Below are positions 1-11,230 of a DNA stretch of 64,000 bases, piece by piece (position 1 is the stretch's first letter; the number at the start of each line of letters is the position of its first letter). This stretch comes from Platanthera guangdongensis (taxonomy: Eukaryota; Streptophyta; Magnoliopsida; Asparagales; Orchidaceae), in NCBI GenBank assembly GCA_039583875.1, contig CM077159.1, forward strand, positions 5,397,371 to 5,461,370. The letters run 5' to 3'. The position numbers and the translations under genes were made by a program. Under the pieces are notes generated by a model, which made no database searches, was not told the DNA's origin, and saw only the letters and a list, made by a program, of their open reading frames with translations.

Positions 1-800
1 GTTTTACTAGTTTCTAAACCCATTTTCTCAAAGGAGGAGGGGGGAACAAAATTATCTGAGAGTGCTCTATATTCTTTGAGTTTCGAGAGCATATTAGAAA
101 GCCCTTAGAGAGGAGAATTGTTGGAGGTTGAAAGAACAACATTTGCAAATACGATGTGAAGTTTGGATTGCGGATTCTCTATAATATTGACAACCTTCCT
201 AGAGTTTGCTTTTCTTTTCTCCCTTTTGCGGACTTATAATCTTAGATCATGCACTTCTATTTCTTTATATTTAATTCATCAATGATTTGCCCAACAATAA
301 GCGGGTAACTCTCCTGTTGGAGTGATTATGTAATATTATGAATTAAAACTTGGATTTTATTGAGTGAATGTATTAATTTCATGTGTCTTTATGATTTGAG
401 TATGTTCTTTATGTACTCATGTCTAGTTGGCTACTAAGCTAATTTTGTGTATAATCGTTGATGTCAGATCATGACTAAATTGATTTATGAATCCCATGAA
501 TAGGAACATAGATTTAAATACATATGGACCACGTGGTATTAATTTATGTGGTAGTTTCACTCATGTGAGTCATTCAATTGAATGAAGTTAATTTTCATCA
601 CTTTTTTAAAGTCATATTTAATTTTTTATTTTTTACTTTTCCTTAAGAATGAAACAACCTTAATTATCATTATCTAGATAGTTGTGTTAGAAGTAATTAC
701 TTAATCTTTCAGATCAGAATCCATCAAATTCCACTCCACGACCAATGCATATTCTAAAAACACCAACATCAGGCAAGGAAAAGTAGAAGTCTTCTTGTTG
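1..800. other. Unassigned AT-rich noncoding DNA
   Basis: No reading frame, LTR boundary or primer site is recognisable here. The sequence is AT-rich with scattered short pyrimidine runs. It may be old transposon debris, but nothing in it supports a family call. Confidence 0.5.
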
Positions 801-2079
801 TGGGGAAAGGTTGAGAGCTTGCAACTACGGGCCCATTTGTTTAAGTTGTAAGGCTCCATTTTGTCTTCTCCAAAATAAAGCAGCGCGTGAGACGCGTGTT
901 TGGGAGCAAAAAGTATCCAAAATGGCAGAATTTAACTCAGCAGAGAATAGGTTAAAATACCGCAACAACCCCGAGCTCCATTCCTCGTGTTCGGAAAGGC
1001 GCATATCATCTTCCCTCATCTCGATCCCGATCTCTTCTAGTTTCCCCTGCAGCAGGAACCTCGTGATTGCTCTCTCGGTCTTCTACGCTCTTTCTTGTCA
1101 ACGACCTGCCTTTTCTCCCACGACATCCATCTCCTCCTCAACGGGACATTTCCACCTCGCTTGGACATCTCCCTCGATGACATCCATCTTCTTCTGTGAA
1201 ATCCAGGAGATCACGATCTCTTGCCCTCTGCAGTGCTCAAAGTCTCATCGCCGCACAATCCCAATCTCTTGTTGATGGCCGCTCGATCTCTTCTCAATCA
1301 TGATCGCTTGTTGATCGGAAAACGCTGATCGGCGAACGCCGATCGGCGACCTTGCACTATAATGTTGGTCGATCCATGAACTTGCACTATAATGTTGGTC
1401 GATTGACGACCTTGCACTTCAGGTTTTCTTAACTTGATCAGGAACAATAAGTGAATTACATGAACTAATAAAAAAATTAAGAAAAGTTTCCATATTTTGT
1501 CTGTTGTGAAATAAAATTTTGTAGCATAAAAATGACTAGTATTATTACAATGTTATTCCTTCGGTTGATGTTTAATGCTTGGTCATAGTAGACTTATTTT
1601 TTGTTTGATAGTGTCCATCATATACAACGTCAATTTATAAAATTATTCTACGTTCAAACAAGTTACTGTAATAGTTTATTGTTTTTGAGTTTCATGATTA
1701 TACCAATTTGAAAAAAAAAATAGACACCAAAACTCTGTTTTTACCAAAGAGTTTATTGTTAGCACATTCTGATTAGCTTTGCAAACAAAATTTCATCCAA
1801 ATAGTTTTTATCCGCAAATTACATTTCTCGCAGACATCTTTTTTCAAACTATAATTCTGACGTCTAATTTTTGCACAGTATCAGGCCTCTCAAACAGGCC
1901 CTGCATTCAATTGAGCAGTCCACAACAAGATAAATGCAAATCAGCATAAACATCAACACAAGCCCTTGGGCCGAATCAAGAACCAACCCAAATCCATTCC
2001 ATCCACTAAAATCTTCCCATTCGCCAGACCCAAAAACCCGGTCATCTAAATGACTAAGTAATGCAATCAAGATCTACAT
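801..2079. other. Unassigned intergenic DNA
   Basis: A 154-residue frame at 811-1275 is rich in Ser, Ile and Cys and resembles no family I know; it is probably chance. GGGCCCATTTG at 829 and CAAACAGGCCC ending at 1901 look like weak inverted ends of a transposon of about 1.07 kb, but no target duplication is visible. The rest is AT-rich. Confidence 0.4.
1351..1420. repeat. 30-bp tandem repeat, about 2.3 copies
   Basis: The block beginning CTTGCACTATAATGTTGGTC starts at 1351 and again at 1381, with a partial third copy at 1411. The flank at 1318-1350 holds related GATCGGCGA motifs. Function unknown. Confidence 0.8.
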
Positions 2080-2082
2080 TAA

Positions 2083-2268
2083 GGCCCGATTTGGCGGGAC
2101 TTGTTTCCTACCGATGAAATTCGTGCGGAGGCAACCGCGACCGCGCAAATTTCATCAACGGGAAACTGCAGAATTTTTTGGGGCGGGGTGGATCCCATTG
2201 CGCGCCTGCAGTCCCGCCAAACGAACGGTGATCGAGACCACGTGAGATCTGCCCCGCTAAACGAGCCC
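2083..2268. mobile_element. Tourist-like MITE (PIF/Harbinger type), 186 bp
   Basis: The ends are imperfect terminal inverted repeats: GGCCCGATTTGGCGGG at the left and, read on the opposite strand, GGGCTCGTTTAGCGGG at the right (12 of 16 bases match). A 3-bp target duplication TAA lies at 2080-2082 and 2269-2271. Length, end sequence and TWA target fit non-autonomous PIF/Harbinger elements. No coding capacity. Confidence 0.75.
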
Positions 2269-2626
2269 TAAATTCCAACAACTTGTGGAGTACATAAGGG
2301 AGGAACGTCAACAATAAGGGCATAAAAATTTTATAAACATTTTTCCTTTTTTGATTTCCCTCTCAACCTCCCTCATCTCCCCTTGAATTCTCCAATTTAA
2401 TCATTTCGATTCTAATTGTCTCTGTCCCTCAATAATATTTTAGTTGATCCATCAACGGATCCAACACATCGAAAAAATTCATCGATTGAGAAGCTACAAG
2501 TGAAGGTGGAATAGAATGTTTCGGTAGTCTTAAAATGTTTCCGTTACTATTTTCATTGCATCTTCTTGTACTTTATTTTATGTTTGCATATTTAACTCAT
2601 TTACTATTGTTATGTGGTTAAATCTA

Positions 2627-2826
2627 GGGACAGCTTGGCGCGGTGATTTTGCACCGTTGATTTTGGGCAAAAACGCCCCCGTCAAAAAATGTGTTTGACA
2701 AGCATCACTAAGAAAAACTAATTTTGAACATAAAGTGGATGGATTCCCATAGGTGCGTTCATAAACAACGATTCATAAGCACCGCATTCATAGGCCACAG
2801 CCATCACCAACATGCCAAACGGACCC
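2627..2826. mobile_element. Second Tourist-like MITE, 200 bp
   Basis: The left end GGGACAGCTTGGC matches the complement of the right end, GGGTCCGTTTGGC, at 10 of 13 bases. A CTA triplet flanks both sides (2624-2626 and 2827-2829). End type and size resemble the MITE at 2083, although the target triplet is not the usual TWA, so the call is less certain. Confidence 0.55.
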
Positions 2827-2829
2827 CTA

Positions 2830-3949
2830 ATGTTATTGGTGAATACTTCTGCAATTTTTATGGTGATAACACTATGTTATATTATCATAACACTATGATG
2901 ATGCACAATGCTTAGATAGTTATACCAATTATGCTTAAAATTAGGATGATGATGTTAGTGTATATTTGGACGAATAACGGGTTTGGAGGCTTAACAGATC
3001 AGTTAGGGTACACGGTTAATCCATACCCGTAGTAGCTTCTAAGGGTTTGCCTATTTATACCCACCTAGGGGCAACGGGTAGGAGATTCCACTTTGATCCC
3101 CATCCGAATGCTTCGAGCAACACACATTCTCGAAGCAACGACCATGTTGCTCGTTCGTCCCATGTCTCCTGTAACCGCTTCGATTTTTCTGTAGATCGGT
3201 CGATTTCGCCGCCTCCGTTCACGCGAGAGACACACCGCTGCTCGGAATCGGGACAGAAATATCCCGTCGCCTGCAAGAGTTTTCGTCGGGCGATCGATCA
3301 AAACGAAAAAAAAATCACGCTCGTTTTCTTTTCGAACCCGCACCGCCAACAGAGGAGGTTCACGCCTCCGCCATTAGAGGTCGGAGAAGGTTTTTCGGCC
3401 GTCGCCTGGAGCGGGAAGGAAGAGGCGTCGCCGATTGATAGCGGGAAAAAAGGGATCGCCGACTGCAGTGATCAACTTCGCCGCCGCTGGGATCTTGATC
3501 GGGAAGAGGAGGCAAAATCTCGCCACCGCCGTTTCTGCGTCTTTCTTGCAGCCGCCGGTGTTCGAGAAAACAAAAAAAAAAGTCGCTCGCGTTTTTCCCC
3601 TCCGCCTCTCCCATTTTCCGTTTTTCTGGAAACGCCAGTGAAGAAGAAGCTCTGCTGTTTTCGATTGCGAAAAACAAGTTCTAACCGCTGCCTGCCTTGC
3701 GATTATCCACCGCCGTTGATACTCGGGTGTTGTCGCTGGTGTGTTCTTTCGTCAGAAGAGAAGAAGCCTCCGCCATCGCCGTTCTTGATCGGAAAAGGAG
3801 ACAATTTTGCCGTTCCTGTTCCGATCGGGGAGATTTCGGCCGCGAGTTTCCAAGTGGAAGAAGTACAGATCTGAAAGGAGGAAGGCCAGCACCCTAATTC
3901 CTCTGCCGCCTGGAATGAAAAATTGAAAAAAAATTGAAAAAAAAGGTCG
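2830..3949 (+). other. TATA box and GC-rich leader-like region
   Basis: A TATTTATA box lies at 3052-3059, followed by about 800 bp that are GC-rich with many CGCCGCC and GAAAAA runs. An open frame at 3047-3874 (275 codons) is highly biased in Arg, Ser and Pro and overlaps open frames on the other strand, so I do not treat it as a gene. The layout could be the promoter and 5' leader of a retrotransposon or of the gene that gave the RRM fragment just downstream. Confidence 0.35.
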
Positions 3950-4162
3950 ACAAAGCCTCAAGATTTGCGGGAGCATTTTACTCAATTTGGAACAGTTGTT
4001 AGTACGAGGGTGCTTCATGTCCACAAGCGAGGGAAAAATCGTGTCTATGGATTTCTTTCTTTCTGTACTGCCGATGAAGTTAAGGCTGCAACAAAGGCAG
4101 ATGGATCGGAGTTTTATGGGCGTGTCATGTTAACGAGGGAAGCTGTTATTGTGGGTCCATGA
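3950..4162 (+). pseudogene. RNA-recognition-motif (RRM) fragment
   Basis: The frame from the ACA codon at 3950 to the TGA at 4160 encodes a partial RRM: a helix-like segment beginning PQDLREHFTQFG, then an RNP1-like octamer RVYGFLSF, then the segment ending EFYGRV. RRM domains bind single-stranded RNA through RNP1 and RNP2. The N-terminal strand with RNP2 is missing, there is no usable ATG, and the frame ends soon after the domain. The fragment stands alone among transposon remains, so it is probably a captured or decayed piece of a host gene. Family assignment rests on RNP1 and the spacing of the helix; the parent gene is not identified. Confidence 0.55.
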
Positions 4163-4735
4163 CAAAGTGAAGAAATTGACAGAACTAGGAATGGTTGTCA
4201 ATTTACATTGAGAATCTTTTTGATTCGCTTTGGAATTTTCAGAGCAAGCTTTGTGGAAATGCAATACAGATGGCCAATTATATAGATCGGTGCATCACTC
4301 AACATGAAAAAAAGAGGATTTTGTTGGTTCTCAGTTCCGATCCCAAAAGAAGTTTGTGCAACATAGTGTTTCCTAATCTTAGCTAAAGGAAGCGGTATTG
4401 CAACCTCAAAAATTATTTTCATAGGTGGGCGCCGAGGTTCTTTGGATCTCAGTCAATTATTGAAAGTTTGTTGATCAGATATAGTCTCCGGCGACTGTGT
4501 TCAGCCGGAGAGGAGCAAACGAAATTTTTTCTGGATTGGATCCGAAGACTTATCATCCTCACGCGGATCAGGTGACTTTGTTTTGTTAAAATGTTAAAAC
4601 GTAGTACCTATGATAAAGTAAAATTGCAGTCCATTAGTCCCACTGATTTTCATAGGTGGAAACTCCATGTTAAACTTGACTTGAAAGAATAGGAGATTTA
4701 CCACACAATGTTCAACAATTTCGCCACTATCTGAG
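4163..4735. other. No gene recognised
   Basis: Short open frames occur on both strands, but none resembles a family. The stretch at 4500-4560 could be decayed gag sequence leading into the copia pol remnant downstream; this is a guess from position only. Confidence 0.35.
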
Positions 4736-5480
4736 AGGATGTGGACGAATATCAGTGGAGCAATGACGAGTATTTTTCAGGGATTACTTCCTGAATCCAC
4801 TGAATCCTCGCATTACAATAAATGTCATGGAGGAGAGACCAATGTGACCCATGTTGGGAATGCTACATTGGTGCCCTCCTCAGGTAAAAATTTAATTTTG
4901 GAAAATATTCAATTTATTTATGCACAAGCTGCTAATTTAGTGTCTATTAGTTTACTTTGTGATGCTGATATGCATTTTAATTTATGTAGCGGTAGAGTAA
5001 CTTGTTAGTTAACTCACACTATTTTGATTGTGCAAACGTTAAAAATAAAATGTACCGACTAAGTCTAGCAAACGAGTTAGTTCAACAAGTTCAAACAAAC
5101 TTAGTTAGCCATAAGACTCTACATGAGAGACTAGGACACGTGAACTATAGGAAAATGTTCCAAATAGCTAGAACTCAGTAGATCACATTAGACATTAAAT
5201 CACCGCCTGAGAAATGTGATGTGTGTGCTCAGACTAAGATCACTAAGTAACATTTTAGTGCGGTTACTAGGAGCATAACACCCCTAGAGCTTATACATTC
5301 CAATATATATGACTTTAAAAGTTTTGTCACCAGAGCAGGAAGGAAGTATATGATCACATTTATAGATAACTGCTCTATGTTTTGTCACATCTATCTTCTT
5401 AAAACTAAAGATGAAGCGTTTGAAAAGTTTTGTCTTTTCAAAACCAGGGTAGAAAACCAACTAGATAATATATCTTACGC
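4736..5480 (+). pseudogene. pol: Copia pol remnant (element F): protease to integrase start
   Basis: Translated fragments follow the order of a Ty1/copia polyprotein. At 4850-4990 is a protease-side segment (VGNATLVPSSG, then NLVSISLLCDAD). At 5125-5260 is the GAG-pre-integrase zinc region, with HERLGHVNY and a CDVCAQTK pair of cysteines. At 5280-5470 is the start of the integrase core (ELIHSNIYDF, GRKYMITFIDN). Stops and frameshifts interrupt it, for example TAG at about 5178 and TAA near 5250. Reverse transcriptase and RNase H are absent. It differs clearly from the Sirevirus elements further right, so it is a separate, older insertion. Confidence 0.7.
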
Positions 5481-5609
5481 AGTAGGAAGAGTGTAGATGA
5501 GTTTAAAAACTTCTTGACCAAGCCCGCAAAATAAACTATTCATAGCCTTAGCGTTTATATGACACCCGTGCTTTGTTAAGTTATTTGGCGGCTTGATACA
5601 TGTTATGTT

Positions 5610-5759
5610 TCACACTTTTATGTTTAGGAGTATAAGAAATTTCCTCATTAGCACTCTCCATTCGTTATAGTTCACTCCTGTAAATAGCGGTGGTGAAGCC
5701 GAATCTTCAGTGTATAATTTTTTGTCCCCACTGGTCGATTCTAGATTATGGTTGGTCAT
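5610..5759 (-). pseudogene. gag: Copia gag N-terminus (element E), truncated
   Basis: From an ATG at 5759 the frame gives a gag start with the segment PLFTGVNYNEWRVLMRKFL, the usual beginning of plant copia gag proteins of the UBN2/DUF4219 type, where the GxNYxxW motif marks the capsid N-terminal domain. It lies just inside the primer site at 5795. The frame ends after about 50 residues and no further gag follows; the element is cut near 5580 and abuts the + strand pol remnant of element F. Confidence 0.65.
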
Positions 5760-5794
5760 TATTCCCGGTGGTGAAACTATTTTGGAATAACCTC

Positions 5795-5806
5795 CCTCTG
5801 ATACCA
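5795..5806 (-). promoter_or_regulatory. Primer binding site of copia element E
   Basis: On the - strand the bases read TGGTATCAGAGG, complementary to the 3' end of initiator tRNA-Met except the last base. It begins two bases inside the LTR end, as is normal for copia. Confidence 0.85.
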
Positions 5807-5808
5807 CT

Positions 5809-7577
5809 TGTTGGATCTCGTGGCCAACCTTAGAGGAGGGGGGGGGGGGGGTGAATAAGGTTGACGCGTTAAATGGAATTTTAAAATATTTCGCTCCAGG
5901 AAATCAAGTCCTGGAAGCTACCGCGGGGCATTAGGTATCTAACGCGCGTCGGTACGTCTGTAGGCTCATTTTCCTGCGCAAGTTCGTTCGCAAACCCACA
6001 TCACAAACACTTACTTTATACAACCAGAACAATCACACAATCAGACCGGTTGGCTCTCTCCCTTTCCATTACATGAAATAAAAGTTCCATTGCAAGAAAT
6101 AAAAGTTCCATTGCATGAATAAAAATGATACTTGTTCTAAGTGATTACACGAACGTGATCTCCATGACACCGGAGATCGAAGGTGATGAAATATAAAAAC
6201 ACTTTTGGTTTTCTATACCGACCCACTACCCGAACCAGTTGACTCTCTCCCTTTCCCTCCAAGAAAGGTCTTCGAGCCGCTCTTCACCTACACACAAGTA
6301 AGGGTCTTAGAGCCCCGCTAGATCCTCCAGATCTAGATGTCCTTATCACATGACGATTTCTCACGGAATCCTTCCCCGGAATCCGACGACCCTTACTGGT
6401 CGATTTTCCTCTCCTCAAGATTTAGAAAAGTCAAAAGTTTTACAAAAACAAGAGATATAGATATTCAAAAGAATGAAGTTCTCCCTCTTGAAAACTACTC
6501 CATGGAGCAATCCGCGGCCGGTGCTTAAGATCTCTGTTTGTTGGCAACCAGTCGACTCTTTGGGTTCGTTGTAGATCTTGGATCTTCGCAGTTTTTCGAT
6601 CATGAGCGGGAGGGAGACGACTATCTTCTTCTTCTTCTTCGATGGAGACTTGTGGAACGGAGCGCAAGAAGGCGGCTGAACCTAGAATTAACAAACTTCC
6701 GTCCTTTCTTTTTCACCAAGTCATCAGGCACAGAAACCAAGGTGGACTTTTATATATCTTCGTGAAAAAAGGCTACCGCCGGCGGTAAGACCAGTGCCCG
6801 GTGGTAGGTTAGCGTGCTTGTTGTGCCAGCTGTCCTCTAAATCTGGAAAAAATATTCAAAACAAATATTTGCCGTTTCAAATATGCTAGCGCCTCGCGGC
6901 TACCCCTTCTGCCGTGTGGTAATGTTGGACCCAACGATTCGCTGTTCGACAAGCGCAGCGCGGTAGGGCTAGCACCGATTTCGTCCAGAGCGCTATGTCC
7001 AAATAATTCATTTTGGTAGTTCCTGCGGTAGTACTGGCATCTGGAGGCAGCCCAACGATCGACGAATCTGGCTCGACGTTTGTCGAATGGCTACTGCGAG
7101 GCTGTAAATGCTATCGCCTGCGGTAGAGTAGCATTCGTCAAACGGCCATGCTTGACGTTCGTTGGCCACCTAGCGCGGTGCGTTAGCACTAACGCCCGGC
7201 GGTAGGTCAGCAGCTCGACGAACCCGGCTCGACGCTTGTCAAGCGGACAGTGCGTCGCGGTAAGTGATAGCGTTTGGCGGTAGCATCCATTCAATGCCAC
7301 TGTCTCGACGCACTCAACGCTCTCGACGCGGTGTTGAGTGAGCTAGCGCAGAGCGTTTTTACTAGCGCATGCTGATAACTTCCCGAGCGCCAGGTCCATT
7401 TAATTCCAGCTATCGCTCAGCGGTAACTTCTAATGCCCGACGGTAACATCTGTAGGAAGCTTCTTCTCTTCACTTGAACCTAACAACCTTCACACTCTAT
7501 CAACAGAAGACATGATCAAATACAATCTGAGAGTTGATATTCTCAAACACAGGGCATGTGAAACATCGGTTCCAACA
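5809..7577 (-). repeat. 5' LTR of copia element E, 1,769 bp
   Basis: Read on the - strand the LTR starts TGTTGGAACCGATG at 7577 and ends ...CCAACA at 5809, directly before the primer site. Near its 3' end it has the C-run (G-run at 5838-5851 on the + strand) followed by a CACC/GGTG context that copia LTRs in this window share. The partner 3' LTR is not present, so the element is truncated on the left and no target duplication can be paired. Confidence 0.75.
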
Positions 7578-10343
7578 TGAGGGACATGAGACCATATGTC
7601 CTTGGAATATCTTGGAACTTGGTAGATGAATTCATAGGGCGAAAATAAGCCCTAGAAAATGTTATTAGAATTCTTAGGAACTTACATCCCCTCTAAAATA
7701 GTTTAAGACCAATTATGGTACTTTTACTCATAATTTTATTGCAATAGCTATATGATCTTGGATGTTTATAAAACTTAGGCAGTGATCTTATATAATAGTT
7801 ATAAATCTCTGGAACTTTTGATATGAATTTTGGACTAACATTTATAGTACTTCATTCACAAACCCAGTATTTGCCTTATTTTATGAAAAAATGTTAGGAG
7901 TTATTTTTCCACTGGAAAATTATGAAACTTAGTTTGAAGACATTTTAGGACATCATTATATTCTGTCAATTTTTATAAAGTTATTGGAAGACTTTTCATA
8001 TAGGATCCTTCACAAAGTGCCAAATGCTGAATATCATTAAATAAATTATTTAGGTGACCAAATGCGTTTAGAAAATTATGATTTTTTGTCAGTAGATTTT
8101 TCTGGACAATTTTAATATCTGATAATTGTCCTATAATATTTTGATGATTACTTTTAATATTTCCTGCTTTATCCTATGCTTGTGGTTAATTAATCGATAA
8201 TTTTTTGGAGGTCGAAATCTTTTGAAAAATTGTAAATTTCAGTATTTACTGTTATTTTGATGATATACACTTGTCATAATTCTGTTGAGGCCATATCTTG
8301 TTAGGAAATTATACTTGGTGTTCAAAAGCCTAAGTGGCTTGATTTTGCAGAAAATATAATAAATGTTAAATAAATTAAGAAAATTATTGTCTTCTGGATG
8401 TATTCATAAAGTATTATGATAGACCCCAATAATAATTTTAGGCCATTTGGATGATCATTTGGAGCATCACCATTCATGCACACAATTTAGCTCATTAGGT
8501 CTGCACATAGTAGAAACTGTAGAATTAAGGAATCATGTGAACCTTGGTATGGGATAAAGGAGATAGTTGGTGGACTTAATCGGGAGAGTATGAATAAGGT
8601 CACCACTGGAAGTCGTCTGTGAGAGCCTGGTTGACTAGGGGAAAAGTTGTGCTCGGGATCGACGATGATCTTTCCTTTGGAGAAAGTCTAAATACACTTA
8701 GGGTTAGATTAAGTGTAAGATCAGTAGAGTCAAGACATGGGTAGATACCAACAATAATAAGTTTCTTGCGAAAGGGTGTTTTGGGCTTCAGCCCATCGTT
8801 GTTCCTAGTGCCCTCGAGAGCCCTTCACAGGAAATGCCCTGGGCAGTACAAGGTTAACACTAAACTGTTAGTGCAAGATTAATTCTAAGCACTTCACTTT
8901 CAGTCACCCCATAGTAATAGGAGGCTATCTTGGTTTAGACTCACGAGCGGTAGGCTCAGGGGTGGTTGGTACGAACTGGTTAGTCTAGTGAGCCAGCGAC
9001 TCAGAAGGTTGTTGTAACGGACGGGTTAGTCCAGGGAGCCGATCGTTCAAAGATTCATATTTATCATAATTGCATGTGCATAAAAGTGGCGGGTATTCAT
9101 TTTGCTCTGGTCGTCACACTGATAGAGGAATGATGACTCTAGAGGGTGTAGTGGTTGGGACTGGCTTGCTAGTGTCTGTAGAGACGCTTACATAGTGACC
9201 CTACACTTGACCACGAAAGACTGGCGAGTTTGTCAGCATTAGTACATGGTGACTCTGGTGTGTCCTTCAGAGGCGTACACAAGGGCTAGGCCTGGTAGTG
9301 CGGTTACCCGCCTAGGAGTGGGGTAGCCCAACCCACTGTCTCCGTTGGCCACTACGGAGGCTCCTGGGAGTGAAGCTAGCTTCCAAAACTGGGGAACTAA
9401 AGGTCTGTGTGCATAAAGTCGTGTGCATGTATTGTACTTGTATGAACGTATCATTAAACTTGCATAACATAGCATATCATGTCATCATTGCATTTAAAAC
9501 CCTACCCATATCGTATAAATTGGTATGAGACTTTTTATACGATAGGGCTTGCAAAATGACCCCTTAACTTATGAGTTTGTATGAGCATTCTTATAAGTTA
9601 AGGTCACTTATTCTATAACTTACTTTACTTTATTTATGGTAGAAGGTAGCTGTAGTTCTTTACTTCTACTTTTATTACTTATAATGTAGCATGTGCTTAC
9701 TGCTATGTACTTTACCTTATTTAAATTACTGCTACCTTGTTATAGTTCCTTTGTACGTACTCCTGCTAGGGTATTTATCACCTGCTCTTGTTCATTCTCC
9801 ACCTTAAGTATCTTTCCTTTCCTCCTCCCCACACGGTGCCTAGGAGTCGCGGGGGTGAGACGAGGACGATAGTGACTTAGTCTTTTAAATAACGGTCAGT
9901 GGATCATATCATTTTAGGAATTCGAGTTGATGCACCAGTCACGGGAGGATGACAGGACTTGAGGAGCAGTTGCTGCGCACTATCGCTACTACTCGACGAC
10001 AAGTCGAGGACAGTTTTCTGTTTGCTTCTGCTAGATGTGTGAGTTGTGTGAGAGAGATCTTTTGTATTAGACCTGTACCGGGCTTAAGCACATTTTTCTA
10101 CTCTCTTTCATACTTTGTACTCATTGTGGACTATTGCTTTTTTATATATATTGATAGTGAGCTGTGATCTGTGGACTTGCATTACTCATTTAATTCTCTT
10201 TTGTTGGCCTACTGTGATGTGTTCATTTTAGCCGGCAGGATCGGTGTCGTGCGGTGGCGTCTAACTTGGTAGTTGGAGTCACCGTAAGGCGACGGTTCTG
10301 GGCGTAAGACCCAGAGGCGAAGTAAAAAAAATGGTGTCTTACA
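7578..10343 (+). repeat. LTR of a + strand gypsy element (element D), 5' boundary uncertain
   Basis: The last 1.7 kb clearly matches, on the opposite strand, the LTRs of the tandem gypsy element at 12-36 kb: the same order of blocks at 8640-8900, the twin hairpins at 9509-9603, and the terminal block GGCAGGATCGGTGTCGTGCG through GTCTTACA. The LTR ends TACA at 10343 and is followed by a primer site. The first kilobase is AT-rich and only loosely similar. At 2.77 kb it is about 1.9 kb shorter than the other LTRs, so the 5' part was lost or cut off where copia E abuts at 7577. Confidence 0.65.
9509..9603 (+). other. Twin stem-loops in gypsy D LTR
   Basis: Hairpin 1 pairs 9509-9519 with 9534-9544 (11 bp); hairpin 2 pairs 9562-9572 with 9593-9603 (11 bp). 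Each loop carries GTATGAG. The same two hairpins, with compensating base changes in the stems, occur in the three LTRs of the tandem gypsy element. Confidence 0.75.
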
Positions 10344-10566
10344 AACTGGTATCTGAGCAGACCGCGATCATAAAGAAGTAAGTCTACAACTCTGGGTCGC
10401 CCCGCACGATCATTAGTTTGGGGACAAATTAAGCAGTGGAAGCTGTTGTGTGCCCATGTGTAAAGATCACAATATATGGTACATAAATCCATAAGTTAGG
10501 CACCTCCAACTAGGAAACTTGACTCACCAAGACGATTCTTAGTGTATCTTGGTCAAAATTGACCTT
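10344..10566 (+). mobile_element. Primer site and leader of gypsy D
   Basis: After the LTR end comes ACTGGTATCTGAGC, a tRNA-Met-type primer site with one change, then a leader matching the tandem gypsy leader base for base in long stretches (for example CATTAGTTTG and TGTGTGCCCATGTGTAAAG). The leader stops at 10566, where copia A begins. No gag of D is seen in this window. Confidence 0.7.
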
Positions 10567-10689
10567 TGTTGGGTACATTGGGAATTGGGTACCTGATTTG
10601 AAGAAGCCCTTTCAACTCAATGATATACACAAATTTGTATTTGATAAATGTTGAGTTTACATGTGCAGGAAAAATAAACTAAGTCCAAA

Positions 10690-11095
10690 AGTGTCGAAAC
10701 ACTAGACATGTGTCGACACCTTTGTAAAAGAAGTGTCGTGACAAGGAATCAAGCTGTGTCGACACTCAGGACTAGTGTCGACACCCTCATTCAAGTAGTG
10801 TCGAGACTAGAAGAAAGCTGTATTGATACCCAGGACTTGGGTCGACACTGTGAGAAAAAAAAGCAACTATGTCGACACCCAGGACTAGTGTCGACACACT
10901 TTACTCAAGTTATGCCGAGACTGGATGCAAGCTGTGTCAACACTCAGGACTAGTGTCGACATATTTTACACAAGTTGTGTTGAGACAAAAAGCTAGCAAT
11001 GTCGACACACTCTATTGGTGTCGACATCCCTATAAGAGAAGTGCCGACACACAGGGTTGGTGTCAACACAATTAAAGTACAGAAGTGTCAACACC
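10690..11095 (+). repeat. Degenerate GTGTCGACAC palindrome array in LTR A
   Basis: About 18 copies related to GTGTCGACAC occur at irregular spacing; about four are perfect. Most mismatches are TCGA to TTGA or TCAA, the change expected from deamination of methylated CpG. The position, upstream of the LTR TATA box, equals that of the cleaner array in element B. Confidence 0.85.
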
Positions 11096-11223
11096 TTCAT
11101 GCAGAAGTTCTCATGACAAAAATTCTTCTAAGTCTAGATTTCAAAGCCTGAAGTTCTGACAACTGTCAGAACTATCATATGTCAGTGGATTAACTAGGGT
11201 AGCCAGTCACCTTTGCCAAATCC

Positions 11224-11230
11224 TATATAA
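11224..11230 (+). promoter_or_regulatory. Probable TATA box of LTR A
   Basis: TATATAA follows the palindrome array by about 130 bp, matching the layout of LTR B. It probably sets the start of the element transcript. No other TATA-like site near the array is as good. Confidence 0.5.

Noticed and set aside
811..1275. A 154-codon frame
   Set aside because: No recognisable domain, repetitive Ser/Ile content, and it overlaps a shorter frame on the other strand.
829..1901. Possible hAT or Harbinger element with GGGCCCATTTG / CAAACAGGCCC ends
   Set aside because: Only about 7-8 bases match at the ends and no target duplication is visible.
3047..3874. A 275-codon frame
   Set aside because: Strong Arg/Ser/Pro bias, overlapping open frames on the other strand, and no family resemblance; GC-rich leader DNA explains it.
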